A stretch of DNA of 35,657 bases, from assembly GCA_018711225.1 (NCBI GenBank), contig DVIP01000062.1:1-35657 (forward strand), in the 5' to 3' direction. The position numbers and the translations under genes were made by a program. Within the stretch, counting starts at the first letter, position 1. Each line of letters opens with the position of its first letter. The notes below the pieces were generated by a model. It saw nothing but the letters and a program-made list of their open reading frames with translations, was not told the DNA's origin and did not search any database. This DNA is from Candidatus Cryptobacteroides intestinipullorum. Its GTDB lineage: Bacteria > Bacteroidota > Bacteroidia > Bacteroidales > UBA932. Below, in pieces: positions 23,092-32,146 of the stretch.

Positions 23092-26088
23092 TCAGAATAT
23101 TCTGGTTACAGTACGTCCTACCGGTGTGCCGTCAGCCTTGAAGCCTCTGGCCTTGAGAGTCATTCCCTTGTCCACCCGAATACGGTAAGGGGCCAAAGGA
23201 GAATCCGCGGACGGCTCACTGCCGTCTACGGTATAGCGGATGTCGGCGAAAGGATAGTCCAGTTCCAGTTCCGCCGAACGCGGATAATCGGATTCGAGGT
23301 CCATGTTTATGATGACCTGCCAGTAAGCATCACTGTATTCCTGTCCTTGGGCTTTTACCCTGTCGAATTCTTTTCCCACCCTCAGGCGGAACGAATTCCA
23401 GTCTCTGGACTCCGCCGGTGACCAGCTGAGTTCGGCCATGGCTGCAGACCGCGGATAAGCGTGATGCTGCAAGTCCTTGTCATCATGTATCGCTTCTCCC
23501 CACAGACAGGCCTGGAAGCCAAGCAGCAGGCTGTCCGCCCTGGCCAGCACTTCCGGGTCTACCATCTGGCGGAAATCATAGGTATAGGCTTTTCTCAGAG
23601 TGATGAAAAGGTGCTGGTTTTCAGGAATATCCTCGATCTCGTCCTGCACATAGTCATAGTAGCACCATCTGTTGGGAGCCAATATGACCTTCATGTCCCG
23701 GGCGAATGCCTTCGAGGCCGGCGCATGTCCCCTGTAGGACATCACTACGGTGCTCTTTACCGCACTGCCGTCCAGAATCTCGTCCCATCCTATCACAGTC
23801 TTCCCCCTCTCGCGGAGAAACGCATCGAAATGCTTGACGAAATAATACTGGAGATCATCCACACCGGAAAGACCCAGACTGTCTGCCAGCCTGTGACAAT
23901 ACCCGCTGTTCCTCCATGCCGTCTTAGGACATTCGTCACCTCCTATATGATAATACCTGGAAGGGAAAAGTTCCAGCACTTCAGTGAATACATCTTCGAG
24001 AAACCTGAAAGTCCGCGGACTCGGGCAGTAGACATCCTCCATCACTCCCCAGTGCGTACTTACTTCCTTCGGCTCGTCAGGTGTGCAGGACAGCCACGGA
24101 TAAGCCGCTATGGCTGCGCTCGAATGCCCCGGAAGCTCTATTTCAGGGACCACGGTGATGAATCTCTCGGCGGCATAGGCCACCACGTCCCGGATATCAT
24201 CCTGCGAATACCACCCTCCATGAGGCCGGCCGTCACACGGACCGTCATAGCCGCAGGTCTCCGATCTCCACGCCCCGACCTCCGTCAGCCGCGGATATTT
24301 CCTGATTTCTATCCTCCAGCCCTGGTCTTCCGTAAGATGCCAGTGGAAAACATTCTGCTTGTGCATGGCCATCATGTCCAGGAACCTGTAGATTTCTTCC
24401 TTGGCATGAAACCACCTGCCGCAGTCCATGTGCATGCCACGCCAGCCGTATTCGGGCCAGTCTTCTATCCGGCAACATGGAAGCGACCATTTTCTGCCGG
24501 CGAATCCTCCGTCGCCGTAGACTTCTGCAGGAAGAAGCTGCATGATGGTCTGCATGGCATAGAACCGCCCTGCTTCCGAACTGGCAGACACGGTTATCCT
24601 TTTCGGGGTTATATCCAGAATGTAGCCTTCCTCAGGAACAGAGTCATCATCCAGATACTTCACCTGCGGCTCTCCCGTGAACACATGTTCACCTTCACGA
24701 GGTTCGAGATGACGCGGTGCCGGTATGATGGAATACCTCTCATCTGCCCCGACTGCAGCTATGGTCTTGAAGACAGCCTCCTGATATGCTGCAGGCATCT
24801 CTTCAGACAGCGGATAAGGAGCCTTGATATAGACATGCATCTGTTCTATCTCATATTCGTACCCTTTACGGACCTTGTATGCGTGCGCTGACGGCAGATA
24901 TGAATTCTGGCCGCCCGTGTACCCCGCGAAAAATATCATCTTGTCCGGAAAAGTCGCACGCGCAGCCATCTGATACTCGCAGAAAGGCTCGCCCTGTGAG
25001 AAGAAAAATATGACTCCGTCAATGTTGACGGCCGCCATTTCGAAATCCAGGGAATTTTCGACTGTCCCGGTTTCGAACCGGGCCAATATCTCTTTCTCCC
25101 ATCCGCGGACATCTTCCGCAAACCGGGGAAAATCGGTCTCCGCACTTCCGGCCAACGAGTCGGCATGGGCACGCACGGCATCCGGTGTCACCTCAGGTAT
25201 GCTGAACGGCAGGGCGGCGTGCCGCGATGCGAAAGCCAGCCTGTCCCGGGACTCTGCCGGGGTGAATTTCATCTTTTCAAGAGAACGATACAGCTCGTGA
25301 CCTGTCTTTTCCGCATGGGCGGCATCCAGACAGCCTCCGACAGGATCCATGTTTCCGCCGGCCCCTGTAAGCTGAAACACTTCGCAGCCCCATTTCCTCG
25401 CGATTTCACGTCTGGCCACCCCTGAATAATCCGATGAAACCAGCAGACTGGACGGTCCCATGCAGACAGGATGGCATGCAAAATTTATGAAGGCGCAGAT
25501 GGGACGGCCCTTTCTGTCCACGAAACGCGCCGCATACAGATCATGGTCCACCGGACCGTTCTTCTCGCATCTGTTGTAATTAATGCCAGCAGACCCCCTG
25601 GCCACTTCCAGAGAGAACTCCTGCCACAGGGACTCATCCGTAAGCACCTTCACGGCATTCGACACTATGGTATTGAATACCTGAGACCTGTACCCGGCAT
25701 TCGTACCGCCTTCCACGGAACATGCTCCTCCTATCCTCGGCGCACTGTGCGTATGGATACAATGCAGAAGAATCCTTTCAGGGGACAGCCCTGACCGGCG
25801 GCTGATTTCAGACCTTATCCCGTCGGCCAGATCCGGCGGGATCTCCATCAGGTCATTGGAAATGATACATACTTTCCGTTCACCGTCCGTTATGGCCAGG
25901 GCATAAGTCCTGAGGGGAAGATGCATGCCGTCGGACAACTGCTTTCTGGCGGCGAACCCGGCGAGCTCAAGCCTACCCACCCCCGCAGGGGAAATGTCAT
26001 CCGAGCTGAACGCACACTTCAAGGAAGCGGCATCCAGAGACATTGCCGTCAGGCACAAGATAGAAAAATATGTCAGTATCCTTTTCAT
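23092..26088 (-). CDS. Fusion of neutral/alkaline ceramidase-like amidase and GH20 hexosaminidase
   Basis: A 998-residue secreted protein with an N-terminal signal (ILTYFSILCLTAMSLDAAS). Residues 30-448 match the neutral ceramidase family, and its zinc ligands appear intact: His in LLHCIHTHSAP (about 113), His in NFACHPVCMG (about 206), Glu in SQGEPFCEY (about 367) and Tyr in NSYLPSAHAY (about 397-404). From about 452 follow GH20b, the GH20 barrel with HIGGDECPKTAW (GGDE about 716-719) and a C-terminal chitobiase-like domain. The enzyme could cleave an amide and a hexosamine bond on the same substrate. True ceramide, MurNAc-peptide amide and N-acetyl groups are all possible amide targets. The start ATG at 26088 shares a base with the susD stop (TGATG). 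Confidence 0.85.
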   Translation of the reverse strand: MKRILTYFSILCLTAMSLDAASLKCAFSSDDISPAGVGRLELAGFAARKQLSDGMHLPLRTYALAITDGERKVCIISNDLMEIPPDLADGIRSEISRRSGLSPERILLHCIHTHSAPRIGGACSVEGGTNAGYRSQVFNTIVSNAVKVLTDESLWQEFSLEVARGSAGINYNRCEKNGPVDHDLYAARFVDRKGRPICAFINFACHPVCMGPSSLLVSSDYSGVARREIARKWGCEVFQLTGAGGNMDPVGGCLDAAHAEKTGHELYRSLEKMKFTPAESRDRLAFASRHAALPFSIPEVTPDAVRAHADSLAGSAETDFPRFAEDVRGWEKEILARFETGTVENSLDFEMAAVNIDGVIFFFSQGEPFCEYQMAARATFPDKMIFFAGYTGGQNSYLPSAHAYKVRKGYEYEIEQMHVYIKAPYPLSEEMPAAYQEAVFKTIAAVGADERYSIIPAPRHLEPREGEHVFTGEPQVKYLDDDSVPEEGYILDITPKRITVSASSEAGRFYAMQTIMQLLPAEVYGDGGFAGRKWSLPCCRIEDWPEYGWRGMHMDCGRWFHAKEEIYRFLDMMAMHKQNVFHWHLTEDQGWRIEIRKYPRLTEVGAWRSETCGYDGPCDGRPHGGWYSQDDIRDVVAYAAERFITVVPEIELPGHSSAAIAAYPWLSCTPDEPKEVSTHWGVMEDVYCPSPRTFRFLEDVFTEVLELFPSRYYHIGGDECPKTAWRNSGYCHRLADSLGLSGVDDLQYYFVKHFDAFLRERGKTVIGWDEILDGSAVKSTVVMSYRGHAPASKAFARDMKVILAPNRWCYYDYVQDEIEDIPENQHLFITLRKAYTYDFRQMVDPEVLARADSLLLGFQACLWGEAIHDDKDLQHHAYPRSAAMAELSWSPAESRDWNSFRLRVGKEFDRVKAQGQEYSDAYWQVIINMDLESDYPRSAELELDYPFADIRYTVDGSEPSADSPLAPYRIRVDKGMTLKARGFKADGTPVGRTVTRIF

Positions 26089-28049
26089 CAATATCCCGGG
26101 TTTTGGACGATGGTACCATTGGCCTTGGCTATCTCATTGGCCGGAATCGGCATCAGATAGTTCGGATATACATCTCCCACCTTCGGGAAATGTTTCTGCG
26201 TAGGAGATACGGTCAGACAGCAGTCGCCGTAGTCGACCTTGTACTCTTTCCCGAGCCACTTGTAAGTCACTACGCATTCGATATCCTCTCCTGTAGCGGA
26301 CATGTAGTTCTGGCGTTCCACGGAATTCTTCCAGTAATAGCAGGTATTGTTCTTCGACTCGTCATACGGGCGCACCACACGATATACAGTGTCCTGACGG
26401 GCGCCGTTCTTGAGTATCATCGTACGCATGCCTGCGATAGGGATATTTTCGTAGAACGGTGCGGTTTTCCAGCGGCGGACATCGAAATAACGGGTGAACT
26501 CGAATGCAAGCTCGATGCGGCGTTCGTTCACGAGTCTGTCCCATAAAGCTTCTCCGCTTTCACCGATCTGCGGCATCATCACGTCCGGACGCTGGCGCAC
26601 CTTGTTTATGTAAGTACGGCATTCGTCCTCATAGCCGAGATTGTAGGCGCATTCCGCGAGATTCAGATACATCTCCGCCAGACGGAACCACGGATAGAGG
26701 AGACTGCCCACTTCGGCTTCCGTGATAGGAGAAGTCGGGATGTACCATTTGTTCAGCTCCATGCCCATGGTATTCGTGGCATGCCACAGGTGCGTAGCCT
26801 TGCTGGTATAGTCCGGTTCGGTCTTTCCGGCTGCGAAATCATCTCTGGTCTTTCCGTCATACAGGAGATAGAGAAGGAGTTCGTTTTCATGATAGCCTGT
26901 AGCATCCGTGTTGCAGTAAATGCTGAACGGAGCCGCACACGTATAGTAAAAGCGGGGATCCCTGTCCCTGAACGGATGCTCGGGATCATAGCCGGAGCCG
27001 CCTTCGAATATCTTCTTTCCGTTCTTCATCTCGTAGTCCAGGACCATGGCCTGGGTAGGATTGCAAGCTGTCCAACCGTTGAAATACACCACGGAGTAGA
27101 GTAGCTGTGCCTTTTTTGCAGAATTGGTTGTGGCATCTGCGTTCGATATGAAGTATTTGGCCCATATCAGTTCAGGGGAATGTATGTCCTTCCAGTAGCC
27201 GTCGTAGGTATCATCAAGGGAATATGCCCCATCCACATCGGCCCTGTCGACTATGGCCTTGGCTGCCTTGTAGGCGCGTTCCCACTTGCCCTGGAAATCA
27301 TACTGGCCTCTGAATACGCTGCCCTGAGGAAGCTCCGGATCGTTGAACAGAGGTGAAGCCGCCAGCAGAGTGACACGGCATCTGAGAGCCAGGACGATGT
27401 CCTTGTTTATGCGTCCAAGCAGACAGTTTTCCTTCGCAGGCAGAAGTTTCTCCGCAGTTTCGAGATCGCCCAGAATGAAATCCACGCAGTCATCGAAAGT
27501 ATCCCTTTCCTCCGCATACACGTCATTGAGACTGTAGGCAGTAGTGATGATAGGGACTCCGGCATAGCGCTGGATGAGATTATAGTAAGCCCATGCCCTG
27601 AGGAAGTAGACTTCACCCATGAGCCTGTCCCTGGATGCTTCATCCATTTCAGTCCCGTTCACGGTGATATAATTGATGAAATAGTTCATCCTGTATACCC
27701 ACTCGTACGCACGGTTCCAGATATTCAGGGTAGTGGTTCTGGTATCGTGGGCAGTACCTCCCTCTTCTATGTACATCACGTTGGAAGGCGTCATGCTGCC
27801 GTCCGCGATGTATCTCGTGGAAGTTCCTCCGTAGCGGAAGAAACCCTCATCGGTGATACAGCTGATATTTCCTTCCTGAAACGGATCAGGAAGCACCGTA
27901 TACAGTGCATTCACGTATGATTCGGCCAGAGCGGCACTGTTGAACACGACTTCTTCTGAAAGCTTGTCGAGAGGCTGCTTGTCCAGGAAGTCGTCATTGC
28001 AGGCGGCAAGCAACATCAGAACCGAAAGTATTGGAATGTATCTTTTCAT
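26088..28049 (-). CDS. susD: SusD/RagB-family nutrient-binding outer-membrane lipoprotein
   Basis: A 653-residue surface lipoprotein (lipobox LLAAC) that forms the lid of the SusC pore. Typical elements are the post-signal CNDDFLDKQPLDKLSEE, the helical RDRLMGEVYFLRAWAYYNL TPR segment, PIITTAYSLNDVYAEERDT, and the C-terminal NERRIELAFEFTRYFDVRRW. I start at the ATG at 28049 since it begins the signal peptide MKRYIPILSVLML; an ATG at 28061 is the alternative. It directly follows susC. The bound glycan is not predictable from sequence; neighbours suggest cell-wall fragments with N-acetylhexosamine. Confidence 0.93.
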   Translation of the reverse strand: MKRYIPILSVLMLLAACNDDFLDKQPLDKLSEEVVFNSAALAESYVNALYTVLPDPFQEGNISCITDEGFFRYGGTSTRYIADGSMTPSNVMYIEEGGTAHDTRTTTLNIWNRAYEWVYRMNYFINYITVNGTEMDEASRDRLMGEVYFLRAWAYYNLIQRYAGVPIITTAYSLNDVYAEERDTFDDCVDFILGDLETAEKLLPAKENCLLGRINKDIVLALRCRVTLLAASPLFNDPELPQGSVFRGQYDFQGKWERAYKAAKAIVDRADVDGAYSLDDTYDGYWKDIHSPELIWAKYFISNADATTNSAKKAQLLYSVVYFNGWTACNPTQAMVLDYEMKNGKKIFEGGSGYDPEHPFRDRDPRFYYTCAAPFSIYCNTDATGYHENELLLYLLYDGKTRDDFAAGKTEPDYTSKATHLWHATNTMGMELNKWYIPTSPITEAEVGSLLYPWFRLAEMYLNLAECAYNLGYEDECRTYINKVRQRPDVMMPQIGESGEALWDRLVNERRIELAFEFTRYFDVRRWKTAPFYENIPIAGMRTMILKNGARQDTVYRVVRPYDESKNNTCYYWKNSVERQNYMSATGEDIECVVTYKWLGKEYKVDYGDCCLTVSPTQKHFPKVGDVYPNYLMPIPANEIAKANGTIVQNPGY

Positions 28050-28062
28050 GATATTCGTCATC

Positions 28063-31000
28063 TTAGAATGTAAGTTTCACACCTGCGTTGAATATACGCA
28101 TCTGAGGATAATTCTGGTAAGACTCGTCATCTGTCTCCGGGTCCACGTTCTTCAGTCCGGAGAAAGTCAGAAGGTTATAGCCGGCGATATAGACCCTGAG
28201 ACTTCTGATACCTACCTTGGTACCGAACATGGCCTGGTTGAATGTGTAACCAAGCTCGACATTCTTCAGTCGCAGGAAGGAAGCATCGCGATAGTAGAAA
28301 GACGAACGTGTCGTATGGCCGTTCGAGACATTGGAACCGAGTCGCGGCCAGTCGGAATCCGTATTGTCCAGTGTCCAGGCCTTTTCAGCCGCTTCCCTTT
28401 CAACGTTTCCGGACACAGGGTCCATAAGCGGGGCATAATAGTATCTGGCACGCCCCTGTCCCTGGAAGAGAACGGAAAGATCGAAACCTTTCCACTGCGC
28501 CTCGAAATTCAGGCCGAAGACCAGCTCCGGAACCGTAGTCAGGTCGCAGCGTTTGCGGTCATACGTATCGATCACACCGTTTCTGTCCAGGTCGGCGAAT
28601 ATGAAATCTCCAAGGGTGGCTCCCGCCATCTGAGGATATTTCTCGAGATCTTCCTGGGTCTTGTTGATGCCTATCACCTGATAGTACAGTTCGGCTCCCA
28701 TGGGATGACCGGTAGCGTTCATGTATTCATGTCCTTCGCCCCACGGTGTCTCATCCATGTATTCGATCCGGTTTCTGGCGTACATGATATTTCCGCCGAT
28801 ACGGTAGAGGAATTCGCCGTTGGCTACCCTGTTCTCATGAGTCAGCTGCAGTTCGACTCCCCTGTTCGACACTATGCCGATATTCTCGTCAGGAAGATTG
28901 TTCGTCAGACCGGTATAGTACGGGATGGATGCATTCCTGGTGCAGAGGATGTTCGATCTTCTGGTATGGAAATATTCCACCTCCCATCCGAGCATTCCGT
29001 TGAATATCCTTCCGTCCAGACCGACATTCCATGTTCTTGCCACTTCCCACGTCACTTTCGGATTCGGGATGGTTCCCGGTATGATGAAGCTGACTTCCTT
29101 GTCATCGATCTTCATGCTGTATCCTGTCAAAGCAGTGTATTCGTATGTGGTGAGATACTGGAACGGATCGATGCTGTCATTTCCCTGTTCACCGTACGAA
29201 GCCCTGAGTTTCAGGTTCGTAAGCCAAGGGGCATTATTCTTCACGAACGGTTCTTCAGAAATCCTCCACCCGAGTGAAACTCCCGGGAAGATACCCCACC
29301 GGCTCTCTTTCGGGAAGTTCTCGGATCCGTCGAAACGGATGATGGCCTGAATCATATAACGGCTCTTCCAGTCATAGCCTATTCGTCCGAAGAAACTCCT
29401 GCGTGCGGTCTCCTTCGCATAACCGTCTATGGCATACCAGCTCTTGTCCGCCGTACCGGCGAAAAATTCGTCGAGAAGGTCGGAATCATAGGAATTGATG
29501 CCTGCATTGAACGTATCGTATCTGTAGGAACTCTGCTCGAAACCTGCGAGAGCCGAAACATGATGGCCGTTGAAGTCCCTCTCATAATTTATATTGGCGT
29601 TGATCGTCAGGGTCTGGTAATTTTCCTGATATTCATGCAGTACAGGCGAAGACCAGTAAGAAATGGTACGCTGGTTGTAAAGTTCCGTGATCTCGTCATA
29701 TTCCCAGTAATCCCAGTTCTTCAGCCAGTTTTTCCTGAACTCGCCTACAACGTCATACGCCATTCTGGCATTCACGGACAGGCCCTCTGTCAGCCAGGAC
29801 ATGTCCCAGCCAAGATTGAATGTCGTGTTTATGGTATTGATGGACGTCCTGTCGTATCCTGTCAGATCCTGGACGAGGACGGCTGGGTTCGTACCGCCTC
29901 TAAGCAGGCCGTTCGGATAATAAGTGGCTCCGGTAGGCTTCATTCTGATGGCGGTATAGAAAATACCGTTGTCATTCTCCGATGAAGACGGGAAAGCCGA
30001 GTAATTCTTCTGCTGCCTTCTCACATTCAGGTCGACACCGAGACGGAGACTTTCAGTCACCTTTATGTCAACGTTCGAACGGACGTTGTACTGCGCATAG
30101 TTTGTGGCGGATTTCTCGTAGATACCGTCTTGGTACTGGCCGTTGAACTGTACGAAATAGGCCACCCTGTCGGAACCTCCGTTCACGCTCACACCATATT
30201 TGTGCTGCACGGAGACCGGTTTTATGATCTCGTCCAGCCAGTCGGTATTAGGATACAGGATCAGATCATCTCCGGCCGCATAGTGCTGGAGCTGCGTTTC
30301 GTTGTAGTACGGAGCCGCTCCGGTGATAGCCAGCTCGTCATTATAGGCATGGGTGTACAGAACGGCATCGGCCATGTCCACCAGCCTCGTAGGCTGCTGC
30401 AGACCTATATCATAGGTAAAGGTGACTCTCGGAGCTTCGCCATAAACACCCCTTTTGGTCGTGACCAGGATCACGCCGTTCGCAGATCTGGAACCGTAGA
30501 TGGCACCCGAAGCATCCTTCAGGACATTGATGCTCTCGATTTCCTCACCTGTCAGCCTGGAGAACTCGTCATCACGGCCGGGGATACCATCGATAATGAT
30601 CAGCGGGGAGTTGTCATCCAGAGTACTGCGCCCCCTGATGAACATGGTGGCGTCATCGTTTCCCGGCTCGCCGCTCCTGTTGCTGACCACGACACCGGAC
30701 AGACGTCCGGCCAGACCCTGGGACAGATTGACAGAAGAGTTTTTCACCAGTTCCGCTCCGGAAGTCTGGGTGACAGAACCTGTCAGGGTTATCTTGCTTT
30801 GCGAACCATAGCCTATGGCGACAGCCTCTTCAAGCAGTTCGCTGTCCGTTTCCAGGGCCACGTTCACCACGGAACGTCCGTCCAGCCTTACTTCCAGAGT
30901 CTTGTAACCGATGCTTGAAAAAACCAGTGTAGCATTCTTCGGTGCGGAGAGTTCGTAGCGGCCATCGAGATCCGTGGTGACTCCCGTAGCAGTCCCCTTG

Positions 31001-31146
31001 ATCATGACCCCTACTCCGATCACACTTTCTCCAGTCGTGGCGGAAACGACTCCTCTGACCGTCATTTCCTGCGCGGACAGTACCTGGGAAAAGGCGAGAG
31101 CGCAAATGCCTGTTAAGACAAGTGTCAAGTGTTTCATGTGGTTCAT
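28063..31146 (-). CDS. susC: SusC/RagA-family TonB-dependent outer-membrane transporter
   Basis: A 1027-residue transporter. After a signal peptide (about 1-25) come a carboxypeptidase-regulatory-like domain (MTVRGVVSATTGESVIGVGV...GYKTLEV, about 28-110), the plug with VAIGYGSQSKITLTGSV, SSVNLSQGLAGRLSGVVV and IIDGIPGRDDEFSRL, and a long beta-barrel ending VGIRSLRVYIAGYNLLTFSG...FNAGVKLTF. No N-terminal STN or sigma-regulator domain is present, so control is not by an ECF anti-sigma pair. It leads the locus, with a predicted promoter at 31187-31217 and an operator-like palindrome shared with the divergent DeoR regulator. Confidence 0.95.
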   Translation of the reverse strand: MNHMKHLTLVLTGICALAFSQVLSAQEMTVRGVVSATTGESVIGVGVMIKGTATGVTTDLDGRYELSAPKNATLVFSSIGYKTLEVRLDGRSVVNVALETDSELLEEAVAIGYGSQSKITLTGSVTQTSGAELVKNSSVNLSQGLAGRLSGVVVSNRSGEPGNDDATMFIRGRSTLDDNSPLIIIDGIPGRDDEFSRLTGEEIESINVLKDASGAIYGSRSANGVILVTTKRGVYGEAPRVTFTYDIGLQQPTRLVDMADAVLYTHAYNDELAITGAAPYYNETQLQHYAAGDDLILYPNTDWLDEIIKPVSVQHKYGVSVNGGSDRVAYFVQFNGQYQDGIYEKSATNYAQYNVRSNVDIKVTESLRLGVDLNVRRQQKNYSAFPSSSENDNGIFYTAIRMKPTGATYYPNGLLRGGTNPAVLVQDLTGYDRTSINTINTTFNLGWDMSWLTEGLSVNARMAYDVVGEFRKNWLKNWDYWEYDEITELYNQRTISYWSSPVLHEYQENYQTLTINANINYERDFNGHHVSALAGFEQSSYRYDTFNAGINSYDSDLLDEFFAGTADKSWYAIDGYAKETARRSFFGRIGYDWKSRYMIQAIIRFDGSENFPKESRWGIFPGVSLGWRISEEPFVKNNAPWLTNLKLRASYGEQGNDSIDPFQYLTTYEYTALTGYSMKIDDKEVSFIIPGTIPNPKVTWEVARTWNVGLDGRIFNGMLGWEVEYFHTRRSNILCTRNASIPYYTGLTNNLPDENIGIVSNRGVELQLTHENRVANGEFLYRIGGNIMYARNRIEYMDETPWGEGHEYMNATGHPMGAELYYQVIGINKTQEDLEKYPQMAGATLGDFIFADLDRNGVIDTYDRKRCDLTTVPELVFGLNFEAQWKGFDLSVLFQGQGRARYYYAPLMDPVSGNVEREAAEKAWTLDNTDSDWPRLGSNVSNGHTTRSSFYYRDASFLRLKNVELGYTFNQAMFGTKVGIRSLRVYIAGYNLLTFSGLKNVDPETDDESYQNYPQMRIFNAGVKLTF

Positions 31147-31186
31147 AGAAGAAAATCGATTATAGTTTCAAAAACCAATACTCATG

Positions 31187-31217
31187 CAAAATTAAGCAAA
31201 GATTTCGTTCTCGCAAC
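31187..31217 (-). promoter_or_regulatory. Predicted promoter of the susC operon
   Basis: Reading leftward: GTTG (31217-31214), a 19-nt spacer, TAATTTTG (31194-31187), then a leader of about 35 nt to the start codon. It has the same -33/-7 form as the predicted mazG promoter. The palindrome at 31242-31287 lies immediately upstream of its -33 box. Confidence 0.6.
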
Positions 31218-31241
31218 ACTTTTTGATATTTTTGAATGCAA

Positions 31242-31287
31242 TTTATGTTTCGTTTTGACAAGCTTTCGGTTCGAAACGAAACATAAA
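31242..31287. promoter_or_regulatory. Operator-like inverted repeat between susC and the DeoR regulator
   Basis: Perfect 14-bp arms TTTATGTTTCGTTT (31242-31255) and AAACGAAACATAAA (31274-31287) flank an 18-nt spacer that itself contains TTTCGGTTCG, so an inner near-palindrome (31264-31281) overlaps the right arm. TTTCGTTT-type repeats are classic DeoR-family operator elements. It sits upstream of both divergent -33 boxes, so it could control both directions. Confidence 0.7.
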
Positions 31288-31301
31288 TCAATGCATGAAA
31301 A

Positions 31302-31334
31302 TTTCAGGTTTTCCGATTTCTTTTATTAATTTTG
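31302..31334 (+). promoter_or_regulatory. Predicted promoter of the DeoR-type regulator gene
   Basis: TTTC (31302-31305), a 21-nt spacer and TAATTTTG (31327-31334) match the Bacteroidetes pattern. The start codon is at 31367, about 30 nt downstream. Confidence 0.55.
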
Positions 31335-31366
31335 TATGATTTCGTGCTCAATAAAACCTAAAGATC

Positions 31367-32131
31367 ATGTCGGCTATAGCGGAAAGAAGGAAATACATAC
31401 TGGACAGCATAGTCAAGGAGGGATTTGTGAAAGTGTCGGTCCTGGCGGAGAAATTCGGAGTCACACAGACTACCATACGCAAGGACCTGAACAATCTCGA
31501 AGCCAAAGGGCTGCTCTACAGGGCATACGGAAGTGCCCTGCCTACGGCTGCGCAGGTCATGGACATCACCATGAGCACGAAGAGACTGATAAACTTCGAG
31601 AAGAAACAGAAGATAGCCGAAGCCGCAGCCGCCCTCATAGAAAACGATGACTCCATCATCATAGCTTCCGGTTCGACGATGACCATATTCGCCGAGGTGC
31701 TCAAGCCTAAAGGCAGGCTGAATGTCGTGAGTACGGCCGTGAACATATCCGCACATCTGGGGGACATCCAGGGCATCACGGTCATGCAGGTAGGGGGACT
31801 ATTGTACAGCAATACACTTTCCGTCCTCGGAGCGGAAGCCAACAATGCCATCAGCAATGTATTCTGTTCCAAGGCCTTCATCGGAGTGGACGGACTGGAT
31901 CCGGACTATGGCATCACATGCGCCACCACGGAAGAGGCAAGCCTCACCCGACAGATCATCAGGTCCGCGAAAAAATGCGTGGTCCTGACAGACTCGAGCA
32001 AACTCGGGAAACGCGGTTTCGCCCGGATCTGCCAGATGGAGAATGTAGACATACTGATCACAGATGACGGACTGCCTGAAAATGCCCGTGCCAGACTGGA
32101 AGAACTGGGAGTCAGACTCATAATAGCATAA
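31367..32131 (+). CDS. DeoR/GlpR-family transcriptional regulator
   Basis: A 254-residue regulator. The N-terminal winged helix reads AERRKYILDSIVKEGFVKVS, then LAEKFGVTQTTIRKDLNNLE (about 6-58). The C-terminal sugar-phosphate-sensing domain has IASGSTMTIFAEVL, VVSTAVNIS, QVGGLLYSNTLSVLG, FIGVDGLDPDYGITC and VLTDSSKLGKRGF. Such proteins usually repress and are released by a phosphosugar. Its place opposite susC and the TTTCGTTT palindrome between them make it the likely regulator of the wall-glycan locus. MurNAc-6-phosphate or GlcNAc-6-phosphate is a reasonable effector guess. MurNAc genes of enteric bacteria use the RpiR-type MurR instead. Confidence 0.88.
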   Translation: MSAIAERRKYILDSIVKEGFVKVSVLAEKFGVTQTTIRKDLNNLEAKGLLYRAYGSALPTAAQVMDITMSTKRLINFEKKQKIAEAAAALIENDDSIIIASGSTMTIFAEVLKPKGRLNVVSTAVNISAHLGDIQGITVMQVGGLLYSNTLSVLGAEANNAISNVFCSKAFIGVDGLDPDYGITCATTEEASLTRQIIRSAKKCVVLTDSSKLGKRGFARICQMENVDILITDDGLPENARARLEELGVRLIIA

Positions 32132-32146
32132 ATAAACGTGAGTTCA

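Noticed and set aside
23461..24891. 476-codon plus-strand ORF
   Set aside because: It is antisense to the GH20 half of the fusion, with low-complexity Arg/His/Pro composition typical of reversed coding sequence.
27940..29277. 445-codon plus-strand ORF
   Set aside because: It runs across the susD/susC junction on the opposite strand. Both genes are unmistakable on the minus strand and the ORF has no family features.
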